From Candidatus Planktophila lacus (GTDB lineage Bacteria > Actinomycetota > Actinomycetes > Nanopelagicales > Nanopelagicaceae): a stretch of DNA of 64,000 nucleotides. The stretch spans positions 558,001 through 622,000 of the forward strand of contig NZ_CP016769.1 in NCBI RefSeq assembly GCF_002287925.1, given 5' to 3'. The translations under genes were made by a program, and so were the position numbers. Positions 23,714 to 33,838 of this stretch are shown piece by piece. Numbering within the stretch: position 1 is the first letter of the stretch; each line of letters begins with the position of its first letter. Below the pieces are notes generated by a model. The model was given only the letters and a program-made list of their open reading frames with translations, was not told where the DNA came from and did no database searches.

Positions 23714-25206
23714 TGCGCCCATTTAGCCAGAGCACTTTAAAGTTAACGAAAGTCGCCGGCGCTGTCTCTGCAACCTGTGAATTAAGCGAAGCGGAACTTT
23801 CTAAGATAGAAATTTCCGGCCTCACTCATAACGATTCTCAAGTAGAACCCGGAGATCTCTTTATTGCGATACCGGGTGCTAATCGCCATGGTGCAGAGTT
23901 TGCGATGAGCGCAGTAAGTAAAGGCGCGGTAGCGATTTTGACCGATAGTGCAGGAGCCGCTTACGTTCAGGGCATCCCAGTTCTAGTTGTGGCGGATCCT
24001 CGCCGCGTTGCGGGCAATATCGCTGCTCTGTTCTACAACGAACCAATGCGCGATCTATCGAGTATCGGAATTACCGGTACAAATGGCAAGACGACTGTAT
24101 CTACTTTGATTTATCAAATATTCGAAGCAGCTGGGCGCGATAGCGGGCTAATCGGAACGATCGAAACACGTATCGGAAAAGATGCCGTCGAGAGTTCGCG
24201 AACCACACCGGAGGCCACAGATTTGCAAGCGCTCTCGGCGGTAATGCGCGAGCGACATATGCGCCATCTAGTTATGGAAGTCTCTAGCCATGCCATGGTC
24301 TTACATCGCATGCAAGGCGCACATTTCGCCTTTGTGGGTTTCACAAACTTGACTCAGGATCACCTAGATTTTCACGGAGATATCGAGAGTTACTTTGCAG
24401 CCAAAGCCAAGTTGTTTACCTACGAATTTGCAGATCAAGCCGTCATCAATATAGATACTGAATATGGCGCAAGGTTGGCTGATAAAACTGAACTTCCGGT
24501 TATCTCTCTATCTCGGCTAAATCCGCAAGCCACTTGGCACTTTGCAGAAATTGATACCTCTGGAAAGCAAGTTCACTTTAAAATTCGTGGCTCTGGCGGA
24601 ATGCTTATTGAATCCTCAACAAAACTTCGCGGTGGCTATAACTTGGATAACCTTTTAATGGCTATCGCTGTCGCAGTTGAATCTGGTGTCGACCCAGTCG
24701 ATATTGCAGCCGCTGTTCCGGCGCTATCAGGTGCAGCAGGTCGGCTAGAAGAGGTAAGCGTTGGTCAGAGTTATTCGGCCTTTGTTGACTATGCGCACAC
24801 TCCTGATGCAGTCTCTAACGTGCTCGAATCAATTCGCGAATTTACATCTGGAAAAGTTATCGCCGTGCTCGGTTGCGGTGGGGATCGCGATTCCTCAAAG
24901 CGTCCCTTGATGGGGCAGGCACTTCTCAAGGGTTGCGATATTGCAGTGTTTACCAGTGATAACCCGCGATCTGAAGATCCAAGCCAGATTCTCAAAGAGA
25001 TGGTTGGTAAGTTAAAAGTTTCTGAGCCAGCAAGAGTAATTGAAGATCGCAAGAGCGCGATTGAGTACGCCGTTTCTTTGGCATCGCAAGGAGACACAAT
25101 TGCGATCTTGGGTAAGGGCCATGAACTCGGGCAAGAGATTGCTGGAAAGAAATTAGATTTTGATGATCGCAAAGTTTTGGCACAGGCGATTGCAGGTGTG
25201 AAATGA
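23713..25206 (+). CDS. murE: UDP-MurNAc-tripeptide synthetase MurE
   Basis: A 497-residue Mur ligase that adds the third stem residue. The ATP loop is TGTNGKTT (121-128), followed by EVSSHAMVLHRM and a central AGRLEEV. The C-terminal DNPR motif (416-419) is the one that selects meso-diaminopimelate, so peptidoglycan here is probably DAP-type; lysine-adding enzymes lack the Arg. Start and stop overlap ftsI (TAATG) and murF (ATGA). Confidence 0.96.
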   Translation: MRPFSQSTLKLTKVAGAVSATCELSEAELSKIEISGLTHNDSQVEPGDLFIAIPGANRHGAEFAMSAVSKGAVAILTDSAGAAYVQGIPVLVVADPRRVAGNIAALFYNEPMRDLSSIGITGTNGKTTVSTLIYQIFEAAGRDSGLIGTIETRIGKDAVESSRTTPEATDLQALSAVMRERHMRHLVMEVSSHAMVLHRMQGAHFAFVGFTNLTQDHLDFHGDIESYFAAKAKLFTYEFADQAVINIDTEYGARLADKTELPVISLSRLNPQATWHFAEIDTSGKQVHFKIRGSGGMLIESSTKLRGGYNLDNLLMAIAVAVESGVDPVDIAAAVPALSGAAGRLEEVSVGQSYSAFVDYAHTPDAVSNVLESIREFTSGKVIAVLGCGGDRDSSKRPLMGQALLKGCDIAVFTSDNPRSEDPSQILKEMVGKLKVSEPARVIEDRKSAIEYAVSLASQGDTIAILGKGHELGQEIAGKKLDFDDRKVLAQAIAGVK

Positions 25207-26588
25207 TTGAGTTAAAGGCATCAGAGATCGCCAAGATCGTCGGCGGAGATTTAATCGGCAGTGATATCACCGTCACAGCAGCACCGATCTTTAATTCAAA
25301 TCAAGCGACTAAAGGATCAATCTTTCTCGCTCTCGTAGGTGAAAAAACTGATGGCCATAACTTCGTTTCAGATGCTTTTGCGCACGGCTGCGTTCTCGCC
25401 TTTGTAACTAGGGAAGTCCCAGAACGCTGCATAGTCGTCAAAGATGTTCTTGCAGCGCTTAACTCACTTGCATCTTATGTTCGCCAGGCGCTACCTGAAT
25501 TAAAGGTAATTGCGCTAACTGGTTCTCAAGGAAAGACAACAAGTAAAGATCTGCTCCGCCACATCTTGGAAACCGTCGCACCTACCGTGGCCCCGGCTGG
25601 AAACTTCAATAATGAACTAGGTGCACCGATCACTTTGTTGCAATGCGACGAGAAAACCAGATTCTGCATCCTAGAAATGGGAGCTCGTCATGTTGGCGAT
25701 ATCGCAAAGTTATGCCAGATGGCCACTCCAGATATTGGAGTTGTTCTCAGAGTCGGAACTGCACACGTTGGTGAATTTGGATCCGAAGAGTTAGTCGCCA
25801 AAGCTAAGTCAGAGATGATTTCATCACTAAGCGGCTCTGCGATAGCGGTTCTCGGTCAATACGATCAATACACGCCAGCTATGGCTTCCTTGCACAGCGG
25901 CGCAACGGTGACATTTGGTGAGACAACAAGTGCAGATGTTCGAGCCACAGATATTGAAATTCGCGAGGGCCGTCCGCATTTTGATCTAGTAACTCCGGCA
26001 GGTCGTGCATCGGTTGGCTTAAGAATTGTTGGAATTCATCAAGTATCTAACGCACTTGCCGCGGCAGCGATCGCAACCAATTTAAAGATCTCAATTGATC
26101 TCATTGCCGGTGCGCTTTCCACCGCCGAACTTCATAGCAAGTGGCGAATGGATATCGCAGAGCTAAATGGTCTAGTGCTGATTAATGATTCTTATAACGC
26201 AAGCCCTGAGTCGACCGAGGCAGCGCTACGCACCTTGGTGCTCTTTGCCCAAGAACGGGGCGGTCAATCCTGGGCTTTCCTAGGAAAGATGCATGAACTC
26301 GGCGCGTCATCGCTTCAACACCATTCACGACTTGGCACCCTTGCTTCAGAGTTAGGAATTGACCATCTCGTCTGCGTGGGTTCTCCAGAGTATGCCGCGC
26401 AGATTACTGGTTCCAGCGCAATGACAGTTCACCTCCTTGACTCTAAAGAGTTAGCAACCGAGTTAGTTAGCCAGATGAGCCAGGGAGATGTAGTTCTAGT
26501 GAAAGCATCTCGCGCAGAGAAGTTTGAGGATGTTGCAGAATCAATCACTGAAAAGTGGAATAGCCGTGAAGTTGGGGGAGAGAATTAA
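25203..26588 (+). CDS. murF: UDP-MurNAc-tripeptide--D-Ala-D-Ala ligase
   Basis: A 461-residue Mur ligase that attaches the D-Ala-D-Ala dipeptide. The ATP-binding loop is GSQGKTT (107-113), with NFNNELGAP and LEMGARHVGDI, both typical of MurF, then NDSYNASPES. The N-terminal Rossmann domain starts with LKASEIAKIVGG. The ATG overlaps the murE stop by ATGA. The stop is followed immediately by mraY. Confidence 0.95.
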   Translation: MIELKASEIAKIVGGDLIGSDITVTAAPIFNSNQATKGSIFLALVGEKTDGHNFVSDAFAHGCVLAFVTREVPERCIVVKDVLAALNSLASYVRQALPELKVIALTGSQGKTTSKDLLRHILETVAPTVAPAGNFNNELGAPITLLQCDEKTRFCILEMGARHVGDIAKLCQMATPDIGVVLRVGTAHVGEFGSEELVAKAKSEMISSLSGSAIAVLGQYDQYTPAMASLHSGATVTFGETTSADVRATDIEIREGRPHFDLVTPAGRASVGLRIVGIHQVSNALAAAAIATNLKISIDLIAGALSTAELHSKWRMDIAELNGLVLINDSYNASPESTEAALRTLVLFAQERGGQSWAFLGKMHELGASSLQHHSRLGTLASELGIDHLVCVGSPEYAAQITGSSAMTVHLLDSKELATELVSQMSQGDVVLVKASRAEKFEDVAESITEKWNSREVGGEN

Positions 26589-27647
26589 ATGAGAGAAATT
26601 CTGATCGCTGGTGCGATCGCCTTGTTCTTATCTCTCTTCGGAACGCCAGGTTTAATTCGCATACTTGCCCGCCGCGGTTATGGACAGATTATTCGAGATG
26701 ATGGACCTTCTTCGCATCACACTAAGCGCGGGACGCCAACTATGGGCGGCATCATCATCATTTTCGCAACGGCAGTGGGATATTTCATCGCCCACGCAAT
26801 TTCGCGAAACACAGTTAGCACCTCAGCGCTCTTAGTTCTTGGTTTGATGGCAGGTCTGGGATTTCTTGGATTCTTAGATGATTGGCTAAAGGTTTCTCGC
26901 CAGAAATCACTTGGTTTAAATGCCAAGCAGAAAATCTTTGGGCAGATTGTGGTTGCCGCAACCTTTGCTTACTTAGGAATCAACTTTCCAGATCGCGATG
27001 GGCTTACGCCAATTTCCCAGAATTTATCTACCGTTCGCGATACCTCAATTACTTTAGGAACCACCTTGGTAATAATCTGGGTTGTCATAATGGTGACCGC
27101 TACCAGCAATGGTGTGAACCTCACCGATGGTTTAGATGGCTTAGCCACTGGTGCTGCTGTGATGACATTTATCGCATTTATTTTGATTGGCGTTTGGGAA
27201 TTTGGTCAGAGTTGCGCGGTATCACCTGGCGCTAACTGCTATCTAGTTCGAGACCCGTTAGATATTGCTGTTCTATCTGCAGCGCTAGCTGGGGCCTGTG
27301 CCGGTTTTCTCTGGTGGAATGCTTCGCCAGCAAAGATATTTATGGGCGATACCGGTTCGCTAGCACTGGGCGGCGCCCTTGCTGGAATCGCAACAACTTT
27401 GCGTATTGAGTTACTACTAATTCCACTAGGTGGCTTATTTGTAATCATTAGCGCTTCAGTGATTCTGCAAGTCGCCTACTTTAAAATCTCAGGTGGAAAG
27501 CGAATCTTCAAGATGGCGCCACTTCAACATCACTTCGAATTAATGGGTTGGGGTGAGGTAACAATTGTGCTTCGCTTCTGGATCATCGCTGGTCTTTGCG
27601 TCGCAGCTGGCTTAGGGCTCTTCTACGCACAATGGGTTACGGCATAA
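26589..27647 (+). CDS. mraY: Phospho-MurNAc-pentapeptide translocase
   Basis: A polytopic membrane enzyme (about 10 segments, 352 residues) that forms lipid I on undecaprenyl phosphate. Family signatures are [13 protein letters not shown] near the N-terminus, FLDDWLK with the catalytic Asp pair, [25 protein letters not shown], and a C-terminal [11 protein letters not shown]. It starts directly after murF with a GGGGGAG ribosome binding site inside the murF end. murD follows after 12 bases. Confidence 0.96.
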   Translation: MREILIAGAIALFLSLFGTPGLIRILARRGYGQIIRDDGPSSHHTKRGTPTMGGIIIIFATAVGYFIAHAISRNTVSTSALLVLGLMAGLGFLGFLDDWLKVSRQKSLGLNAKQKIFGQIVVAATFAYLGINFPDRDGLTPISQNLSTVRDTSITLGTTLVIIWVVIMVTATSNGVNLTDGLDGLATGAAVMTFIAFILIGVWEFGQSCAVSPGANCYLVRDPLDIAVLSAALAGACAGFLWWNASPAKIFMGDTGSLALGGALAGIATTLRIELLLIPLGGLFVIISASVILQVAYFKISGGKRIFKMAPLQHHFELMGWGEVTIVLRFWIIAGLCVAAGLGLFYAQWVTA

Positions 27648-27659
27648 GGCCGATAAGAA

Positions 27660-29015
27660 ATGGCTATTAACTTATCGGGCGAGAGCGTTTTGATCCTTGG
27701 CGCTGGAGTAACTGGAATAGCAGTCGCCAGATCACTCAGCGCTAAAGGCGCTTCGATTCTCTTCGCCGATGACCAGGTTGAAAATGTAGAAGGATTTAAA
27801 GTTTCAAAGTCAGATCAAATACAGGTTGATGGGCTTTCATTTATCGTTATCTCACCAGGCTGGAAAGAGAGCCATCCGCTCATCGTTAAGGCGCAAGCCG
27901 CCGGCATACGTTTGGTAAATGAGATTGATCTGGCTTGGTCTTTTCGCGCAGAACTTGTTCCCGGTCAAAAGTGGATCGCTTTAACTGGAACCAATGGAAA
28001 GACAACAACTGTTGAAATGGCGGCGGCAATGCTGCGCGCAGGTGGCGTTTCAGCCATTGCTTGCGGAAATGTTGGTACGACGGTAATTGAAAGCGTAGAA
28101 AGCCCCGAGAAGTATGAAGTCCTCGTGCTTGAACTCTCATCTTTTCAACTGCACTGGTTAAGAGAAGCAAGTTTTGTGGCGGCAGCGATTTTAAATATTG
28201 CAGAAGATCATCTTGATTGGCATGGCACTTTCACCGAGTACGCGCGCGTTAAGGGCTCGATTCTAGATCGCGCATCGACAGGAGTATTTAACTCGTCAGA
28301 TTTGGAAGTCGTAAATCAAGCAGCGCACTGGCAAGGACGCAAAGTCTTTTTCTCACTCGAGACGCCTGCACCTGGTGAAATCGGCATAGTTGAAGAGTTA
28401 TTGGTGGATCGTGCATTTGTTAGCGATCCCCAGGAAGCGGCGATGCTTGCAGAGATAGTTGATGTAAAACCTACCGTTCCACACAATGTGGCAAACGCCT
28501 TGGCCGCCGCAGGGCTGGTTCGAGCCCTTGGCGTATCTCCGGAAGCAGTTCGCAGCGCTCTACAAAATTTCTCATTGGGAAGACACCGCATCGAAGAAGT
28601 TGCAAATATAAATGGTATTTCTTGGGTAAATGATTCAAAGGCGACAAATCCCCATGCGACAGTTGCATCTTTAAACTCAGCACTATCGTCTATCTGGATC
28701 GCAGGTGGGTTAGCTAAGGGTGCCGAGATGCAAGAACTAATCGCTAAGTGCAAATCAAGAATTAAAGTTGCCATCCTTATCGGTGCCGACCGCGAGCTAA
28801 TCGCCGATGAATTGCGTTCGCAAGCACCAGAAATTGAAATCGTTTACGTCGATGCTCCCGGCACATATCAGCGAGGCGGAAGAGATAATTCACTGATGGA
28901 GGCGGTCGTTAAAGCTGCCGCTGAACGCGCTAAAACGGGGGATCGGGTCTTACTCGCCCCAGCTTGCGCATCAATGGATCAATTCATCTCCTACGAGCCA
29001 TCCGCTCATCGTTAA
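27660..29015 (+). pseudogene. murD: MurD, disrupted at its C-terminus by a tandem duplication
   Basis: UDP-MurNAc-L-alanine:D-glutamate ligase. Codons 1-445 are normal: Rossmann start VLILGAGVTG, ATP loop GTNGKTT (110-116), HNVANALAAAGL, and ASMDQFISY near the end. At 28994/28995 the second copy of a 1126-bp repeat begins, and as 1126 is not a multiple of 3 the frame shifts. The ORF then adds six foreign residues (EPSAHR) and stops, losing the last 16 residues of the normal 461-residue protein, its C-terminal helix. It might be partly functional. Removing one repeat copy restores an intact 461-residue murD ending at 30171. An assembly error is a real possibility. Confidence 0.85.
27869..28994 (+). 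repeat. Tandem duplication, copy 1 (1126 bp)
   Basis: First copy of a direct repeat inside murD, contiguous with copy 2 at 28995-30120. The stretches compared, including every derived reading frame, are identical at an offset of 1126. No insertion-sequence ends, target duplications or long flanking homology are seen at the breakpoints. Confidence 0.95.
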
Positions 29016-30120
29016 GGCGCAAGCCGCCGGCATACGTTTGGTAAATGAGATTGATCTGGCTTGGTCTTTTCGCGCAGAACTTGTTCCCGGTCAAAAGTGG
29101 ATCGCTTTAACTGGAACCAATGGAAAGACAACAACTGTTGAAATGGCGGCGGCAATGCTGCGCGCAGGTGGCGTTTCAGCCATTGCTTGCGGAAATGTTG
29201 GTACGACGGTAATTGAAAGCGTAGAAAGCCCCGAGAAGTATGAAGTCCTCGTGCTTGAACTCTCATCTTTTCAACTGCACTGGTTAAGAGAAGCAAGTTT
29301 TGTGGCGGCAGCGATTTTAAATATTGCAGAAGATCATCTTGATTGGCATGGCACTTTCACCGAGTACGCGCGCGTTAAGGGCTCGATTCTAGATCGCGCA
29401 TCGACAGGAGTATTTAACTCGTCAGATTTGGAAGTCGTAAATCAAGCAGCGCACTGGCAAGGACGCAAAGTCTTTTTCTCACTCGAGACGCCTGCACCTG
29501 GTGAAATCGGCATAGTTGAAGAGTTATTGGTGGATCGTGCATTTGTTAGCGATCCCCAGGAAGCGGCGATGCTTGCAGAGATAGTTGATGTAAAACCTAC
29601 CGTTCCACACAATGTGGCAAACGCCTTGGCCGCCGCAGGGCTGGTTCGAGCCCTTGGCGTATCTCCGGAAGCAGTTCGCAGCGCTCTACAAAATTTCTCA
29701 TTGGGAAGACACCGCATCGAAGAAGTTGCAAATATAAATGGTATTTCTTGGGTAAATGATTCAAAGGCGACAAATCCCCATGCGACAGTTGCATCTTTAA
29801 ACTCAGCACTATCGTCTATCTGGATCGCAGGTGGGTTAGCTAAGGGTGCCGAGATGCAAGAACTAATCGCTAAGTGCAAATCAAGAATTAAAGTTGCCAT
29901 CCTTATCGGTGCCGACCGCGAGCTAATCGCCGATGAATTGCGTTCGCAAGCACCAGAAATTGAAATCGTTTACGTCGATGCTCCCGGCACATATCAGCGA
30001 GGCGGAAGAGATAATTCACTGATGGAGGCGGTCGTTAAAGCTGCCGCTGAACGCGCTAAAACGGGGGATCGGGTCTTACTCGCCCCAGCTTGCGCATCAA
30101 TGGATCAATTCATCTCCTAC
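28995..30120 (+). repeat. Tandem duplication, copy 2 (1126 bp)
   Basis: Second copy. The junction reads CTCCTAC|GAGCCATCC. After copy 2 the normal murD end (TCCGATCGTGG) continues at 30121. Confidence 0.95.
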
Positions 30121-30171
30121 TCCGATCGTGGAGATAGGTTTGCAGCAGCGGTAAAGAAAGTAGTCCAATGA
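29038..30171 (+). pseudogene. murD: MurD second copy, N-terminally truncated
   Basis: The longest frame in the second repeat copy opens at a TTG (29038) matching codon 85 of murD, so it lacks the first 84 residues (the N-terminal UDP-binding Rossmann domain) but keeps the ATP loop and has the correct 16-residue C-terminus. There is no obvious ribosome binding site. On its own it should not be active. With copy 1 it overlaps in residues 85-445, so the two products could in theory complement, but nothing supports this. Its stop overlaps ftsW by ATGA, the junction expected of an intact murD. Confidence 0.85.
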
Positions 30172-31343
30172 GCGCCCCGGCCAAGTTCTTCGCAAAACCA
30201 GTTAACAATTTCTATATCTTGGCAGTCAGCTCACTCGCACTCTCGGTTATCGGTTTAGTAATGGTCTTTTCTGCATCTTCGATCCACTCACTGGATACAA
30301 GAGGCAACGCAGTTGCAATCGTTCTGCGCCAAGGCTTCTTCTTCGCGCTATCTATCCCGTTAGCAATCTATCTATCGCAAAGATCGCTAACCCAGTGGCG
30401 TTGGTTGGCAAGATTTGGCTTACTAATTTCAGTTGCAATTCTCGCCATCCTGCAGATCCCTGGAGTTGGAAAGACTGTCAACGGAAATACCAACTGGATC
30501 GCTCTTCCATTTGTTGATGTGCAGCCAAGTGAAATCTCAAAATTCTTCTTGATCCTCTGGGCGAGTTACTTGTTGGCAAATCAGGAGAAGAACGGAAAGA
30601 CTCGGATTAATGTCTTTGCTCTGATTACTCCGGGATTTATGGTTGTTATCTTCTTAATCTTGTTGGGTCGCGATCTTGGTACGGCATGCGTTGTTGCAGC
30701 GATACTCGGCGGATTACTTTTTGTTTCAGGCGTTGAACTTCGCTTACTAGGCACATTGGTTGCAGCGGGAGCAGTTGTTCTGGCTGCGCTTATTGCAACC
30801 GCTGGCTATCGCGCTGCAAGATTTCTTGTTGTACTTGATCCATTCGCAGCAGAGCAGTATAAAAACGCAGGTTGGCAACCAGCACATAGTTTGCTCGGGC
30901 TAGCATCTGGTGGAATTTTTGGAGTTGGCTTAGGGGGTAGTCGTCAAAAGTGGGGCAACCTTGCCGAAGCACATACCGACTTTATCTTTGCAGTAATCGG
31001 TGAAGAACTCGGGCTACTCGGCACTCTTGCGGTTCTAGCCTTACTTGCAGCGCTGATCTTTTCAATCTTTAAAATCGCGCTGCGTTGCAAAGATCCAATG
31101 TCTCGTTATGTTGGCTCTGGAATCGGCTGTTGGATCGCAGTACAGACGGTTCTTAACATTGGTTCAGCAACTAGTGTGTTACCAGTTGTCGGTGTAACTC
31201 TTCCCTTTGTTTCCTATGGAGGCTCAGCGCTAATTTCTCTCTATATCGGACTCGGTTACATATTTGGCAGCGCGCTACGCGATCCTGAAGTATTCAATGA
31301 ACTCCAGAAAGCGATAGAACGGCGTAGATTACGCACATCATGA
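30168..31343 (+). CDS. ftsW: Septal peptidoglycan glycosyltransferase FtsW
   Basis: A SEDS-family membrane protein of 391 residues with about 10 segments. It contains VMVFSASS in segment 1, GNTNWIALPFVDVQPSE, and near the C-terminus TSVLPVVGVTLPFVSYGGSALI, the SEDS signature. It polymerises glycan strands from lipid II with FtsI. Its ATG overlaps the second murD copy, and its stop overlaps the murG start (ATGA). Confidence 0.95.
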   Translation: MSAPAKFFAKPVNNFYILAVSSLALSVIGLVMVFSASSIHSLDTRGNAVAIVLRQGFFFALSIPLAIYLSQRSLTQWRWLARFGLLISVAILAILQIPGVGKTVNGNTNWIALPFVDVQPSEISKFFLILWASYLLANQEKNGKTRINVFALITPGFMVVIFLILLGRDLGTACVVAAILGGLLFVSGVELRLLGTLVAAGAVVLAALIATAGYRAARFLVVLDPFAAEQYKNAGWQPAHSLLGLASGGIFGVGLGGSRQKWGNLAEAHTDFIFAVIGEELGLLGTLAVLALLAALIFSIFKIALRCKDPMSRYVGSGIGCWIAVQTVLNIGSATSVLPVVGVTLPFVSYGGSALISLYIGLGYIFGSALRDPEVFNELQKAIERRRLRTS

Positions 31344-32422
31344 AGATCGTTCTCGCAGGCGGTGGAACTGCTGGCCATATCGAACCAGCCCTTGCCGTCG
31401 CCCGCACCTGGCGCGCAAATCACGCAGGCGATCAGATTGAATTCCTCGGAACTAAATCAGGGCTCGAAAATCAACTAGTCCCTGAAGCAGGATTTAACCT
31501 CTCACATATCTCGAAGGTAGTCATTCCCCGCAAAATCTCACTCTCACTCTTTGTCGCACCTACGACATTAACTCAGGCCTTTCTTGAAGCCCGCGCAGTG
31601 CTTAAAGGCGCTGATCTTTTAATCGGTTTCGGGGGATATGTTTCTGCACCTGCATATTTAGCCGCTCGCTCCTCAAGGATTCCGATAGTCATACACGAGG
31701 CAAACGCGAAGCCAGGTTTAGCAAATCGCTTAGGCGCACTTTTCACAAACCATTTAGCTGTCGCTCAACCAGTTAAATCCGGAAAATTGAGCAGGGCGCT
31801 AATTACTGGCTTGCCACTGCGTTCGGATGTATCGAAAGCTCTTCAATCTAGCGGCAGCGATTGGGCAGCAGCGCGCAGTAAAGCAAAGGCCGCGCTAGGA
31901 ATGAGCGCCAGCGAACCAGTTATTGCAATCTTCTTTGGCTCCCAAGGCTCGGTAGCGCTCAATAAGGTAATCGCCGATTCTCTTCCTATCTTTGAGAAGA
32001 ATGGTGCACAACTGCTCCACGCAGTCGGCAAATCAAATCAACTTCCCAAAGCCGCACCTAATTACAAACCTGTCTCATATATCGAGGATATGGCCAGCAC
32101 TTATCTAGCTGCAGATTTGATTATCGCTCGTAGCGGCGCCGTAACTTGCTCAGAAGTAAATGCGCTCGGAAAATATGCGCTCTTTATTCCACTGCCGATT
32201 GGAAATGGCGAACAGAGAGTAAATGCCCGTTTGGTGACCGAACAATTTCGTGGAGAAATCATCGATCAAAGTGAATTCACTCCACAATGGATCGAAAAGC
32301 ACCTAGATCGCTTACTTAAGAATTGCGAGATGGCTAGCCCTTCAGGCAACGCTTCTGATTTATACGCCAGCGAAAAGATCGTTGCTTTGATGGAAGAAGC
32401 CTTGAAAGTGAAGGCGAAGTAA
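31340..32422 (+). CDS. murG: Lipid II synthase MurG (UDP-GlcNAc transferase)
   Basis: A GT-B glycosyltransferase of 360 residues that makes lipid II from lipid I at the inner membrane face. The donor and acceptor signatures GGGTAGHIEPALAVA (residues 7-21), IGFGGYVSAPAYLAA, IPIVIHEANAKPGLANR, FFGSQGSVALN and a C-terminal RSGAVTCSEVNALG are all present. Translational overlaps on both sides (ATGA with ftsW, TAATG with murC). Confidence 0.96.
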   Translation: MKIVLAGGGTAGHIEPALAVARTWRANHAGDQIEFLGTKSGLENQLVPEAGFNLSHISKVVIPRKISLSLFVAPTTLTQAFLEARAVLKGADLLIGFGGYVSAPAYLAARSSRIPIVIHEANAKPGLANRLGALFTNHLAVAQPVKSGKLSRALITGLPLRSDVSKALQSSGSDWAAARSKAKAALGMSASEPVIAIFFGSQGSVALNKVIADSLPIFEKNGAQLLHAVGKSNQLPKAAPNYKPVSYIEDMASTYLAADLIIARSGAVTCSEVNALGKYALFIPLPIGNGEQRVNARLVTEQFRGEIIDQSEFTPQWIEKHLDRLLKNCEMASPSGNASDLYASEKIVALMEEALKVKAK

Positions 32423-33825
32423 TGGCAAACGATATTTCGCAATGGTCAGGCAAGCGTCTGCATTTCATCGGTATTGGCGGAGCGGGAATGAGTGGTTTAG
32501 CGCGCATAGCTCTCTCGCATGGAATAACAGTTACAGGATCTGACGCTAAAGATTCAACGGTATTAAGCGCGCTGCAGGCACTTGGAGCGCAGGTTTCGCC
32601 AGAACATAAAGCCAGCCAAGTAGATGGCGCCGATTACATTATTTTTTCAACGGCCATCAGTGCTGCAAATGTTGAGTTAGTTCGCGCCCAAGAGTTACAG
32701 ATTCCCGTGCTGACCCGTGCGCAGGCGCTTGCAACTTTAATGTCGCAAGATCGCAGCATCGCCGTTGCCGGAACTCATGGCAAGACAACTACTTCATCGA
32801 TGTTGACCGTTGCCCTGCAATCGTGTGGATTGGATCCTTCATTTGCGATCGGCGGCACGTTGACATCATCTGGATCAAATGCCCATAAAGGAACAGGCGA
32901 TCTCTTTGTCGCCGAAGCCGATGAATCTGATGGATCATTTATTGAATACCATCCCAACGCTGCGATCGTTACAAATATTGAACACGATCACGTTGACTTT
33001 TTCGCAAAGCCTGAGGATGTAACCAAGGCATTCAACTCTTTTGCCGCAACAATTAGCCAAGATGGAATTCTGGTTTATTGCGCCGATGATGCTGGTTCTG
33101 CCGCTTTGGGCAGGAACCCGAAATTACGCCCTGATCTAAAGGTTGTTTCCTATGGAACTATCGAAGGTAGCGACCTGTATATCGATTCAATCAATCTATT
33201 GGCTATGGGATCAACGGCGAGAGCGCTTTGGAAAGGGCGCTTAGTCGGAACCCTCTCGCTGCAAGTTCCTGGTTTACACAATGTTTTAAATGCTGGTGCA
33301 GCTTTAGCGATGGGCCTAGCCCTTGGTGCACCCGCTGCCGAACTACTTTCAGGTTTAGCAAGTTTCCATGGCACTGGGCGCCGCTTTGAGTTAAAGGGAA
33401 CTGTTCATGGAATTCGCGTAATCGATGATTACGGACACCACCCCACTGAAATTACCGTGACCTTAGAAGCGGCAAAGCGCTATGCCGGTGATGGAAGAGT
33501 TCTTGCGATATTTCAACCGCACCGTTATTCGCGAACGCAAGCATTTATGAAGGAGTTCTCAACGGCATTAGATATAGCCGATGAAGTAATTCTCCTTGAA
33601 ATATACGCGGCATCTGAAAAACCAATACCAGGCGTAAGCGCTGCGCAGATCGCATCCGCAATGGAAAACGGCCAATTTATTCCAAACTTTTTCGAAGCAT
33701 CTGACTGGGTTATCGAAAATGCAAAACCAGGAGATGTAATACTGACCCTTGGTGCGGGAGATGTGAACTCACTGGCGCCAATTATCTGCGATGGGCTAGC
33801 GCGCCGATTTAACTCACCGGTCTAA
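32422..33825 (+). CDS. murC: UDP-MurNAc--L-alanine ligase
   Basis: A 467-residue Mur ligase that adds L-Ala to UDP-MurNAc. The nucleotide fold FIGIGGAGMSGLA is at about 15-27, the ATP loop GTHGKTT at 117-123, EADESDGSF in the middle, and DDYGHHPTEI with FQPHRYSRT in the C-terminal domain. It completes the set murC, D, E, F in this cluster; murB and ddl are not in the window. It is followed 13 bases later by ftsQ. Confidence 0.96.
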   Translation: MANDISQWSGKRLHFIGIGGAGMSGLARIALSHGITVTGSDAKDSTVLSALQALGAQVSPEHKASQVDGADYIIFSTAISAANVELVRAQELQIPVLTRAQALATLMSQDRSIAVAGTHGKTTTSSMLTVALQSCGLDPSFAIGGTLTSSGSNAHKGTGDLFVAEADESDGSFIEYHPNAAIVTNIEHDHVDFFAKPEDVTKAFNSFAATISQDGILVYCADDAGSAALGRNPKLRPDLKVVSYGTIEGSDLYIDSINLLAMGSTARALWKGRLVGTLSLQVPGLHNVLNAGAALAMGLALGAPAAELLSGLASFHGTGRRFELKGTVHGIRVIDDYGHHPTEITVTLEAAKRYAGDGRVLAIFQPHRYSRTQAFMKEFSTALDIADEVILLEIYAASEKPIPGVSAAQIASAMENGQFIPNFFEASDWVIENAKPGDVILTLGAGDVNSLAPIICDGLARRFNSPV

Positions 33826-33838
33826 AGATCTGAAAAAA

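Noticed and set aside
29038-30171. Second murD as a genuine paralogue
   Set aside because: The DNA repeats exactly at an offset of 1126 and starts mid-domain. A paralogue would have diverged and would carry its own start.
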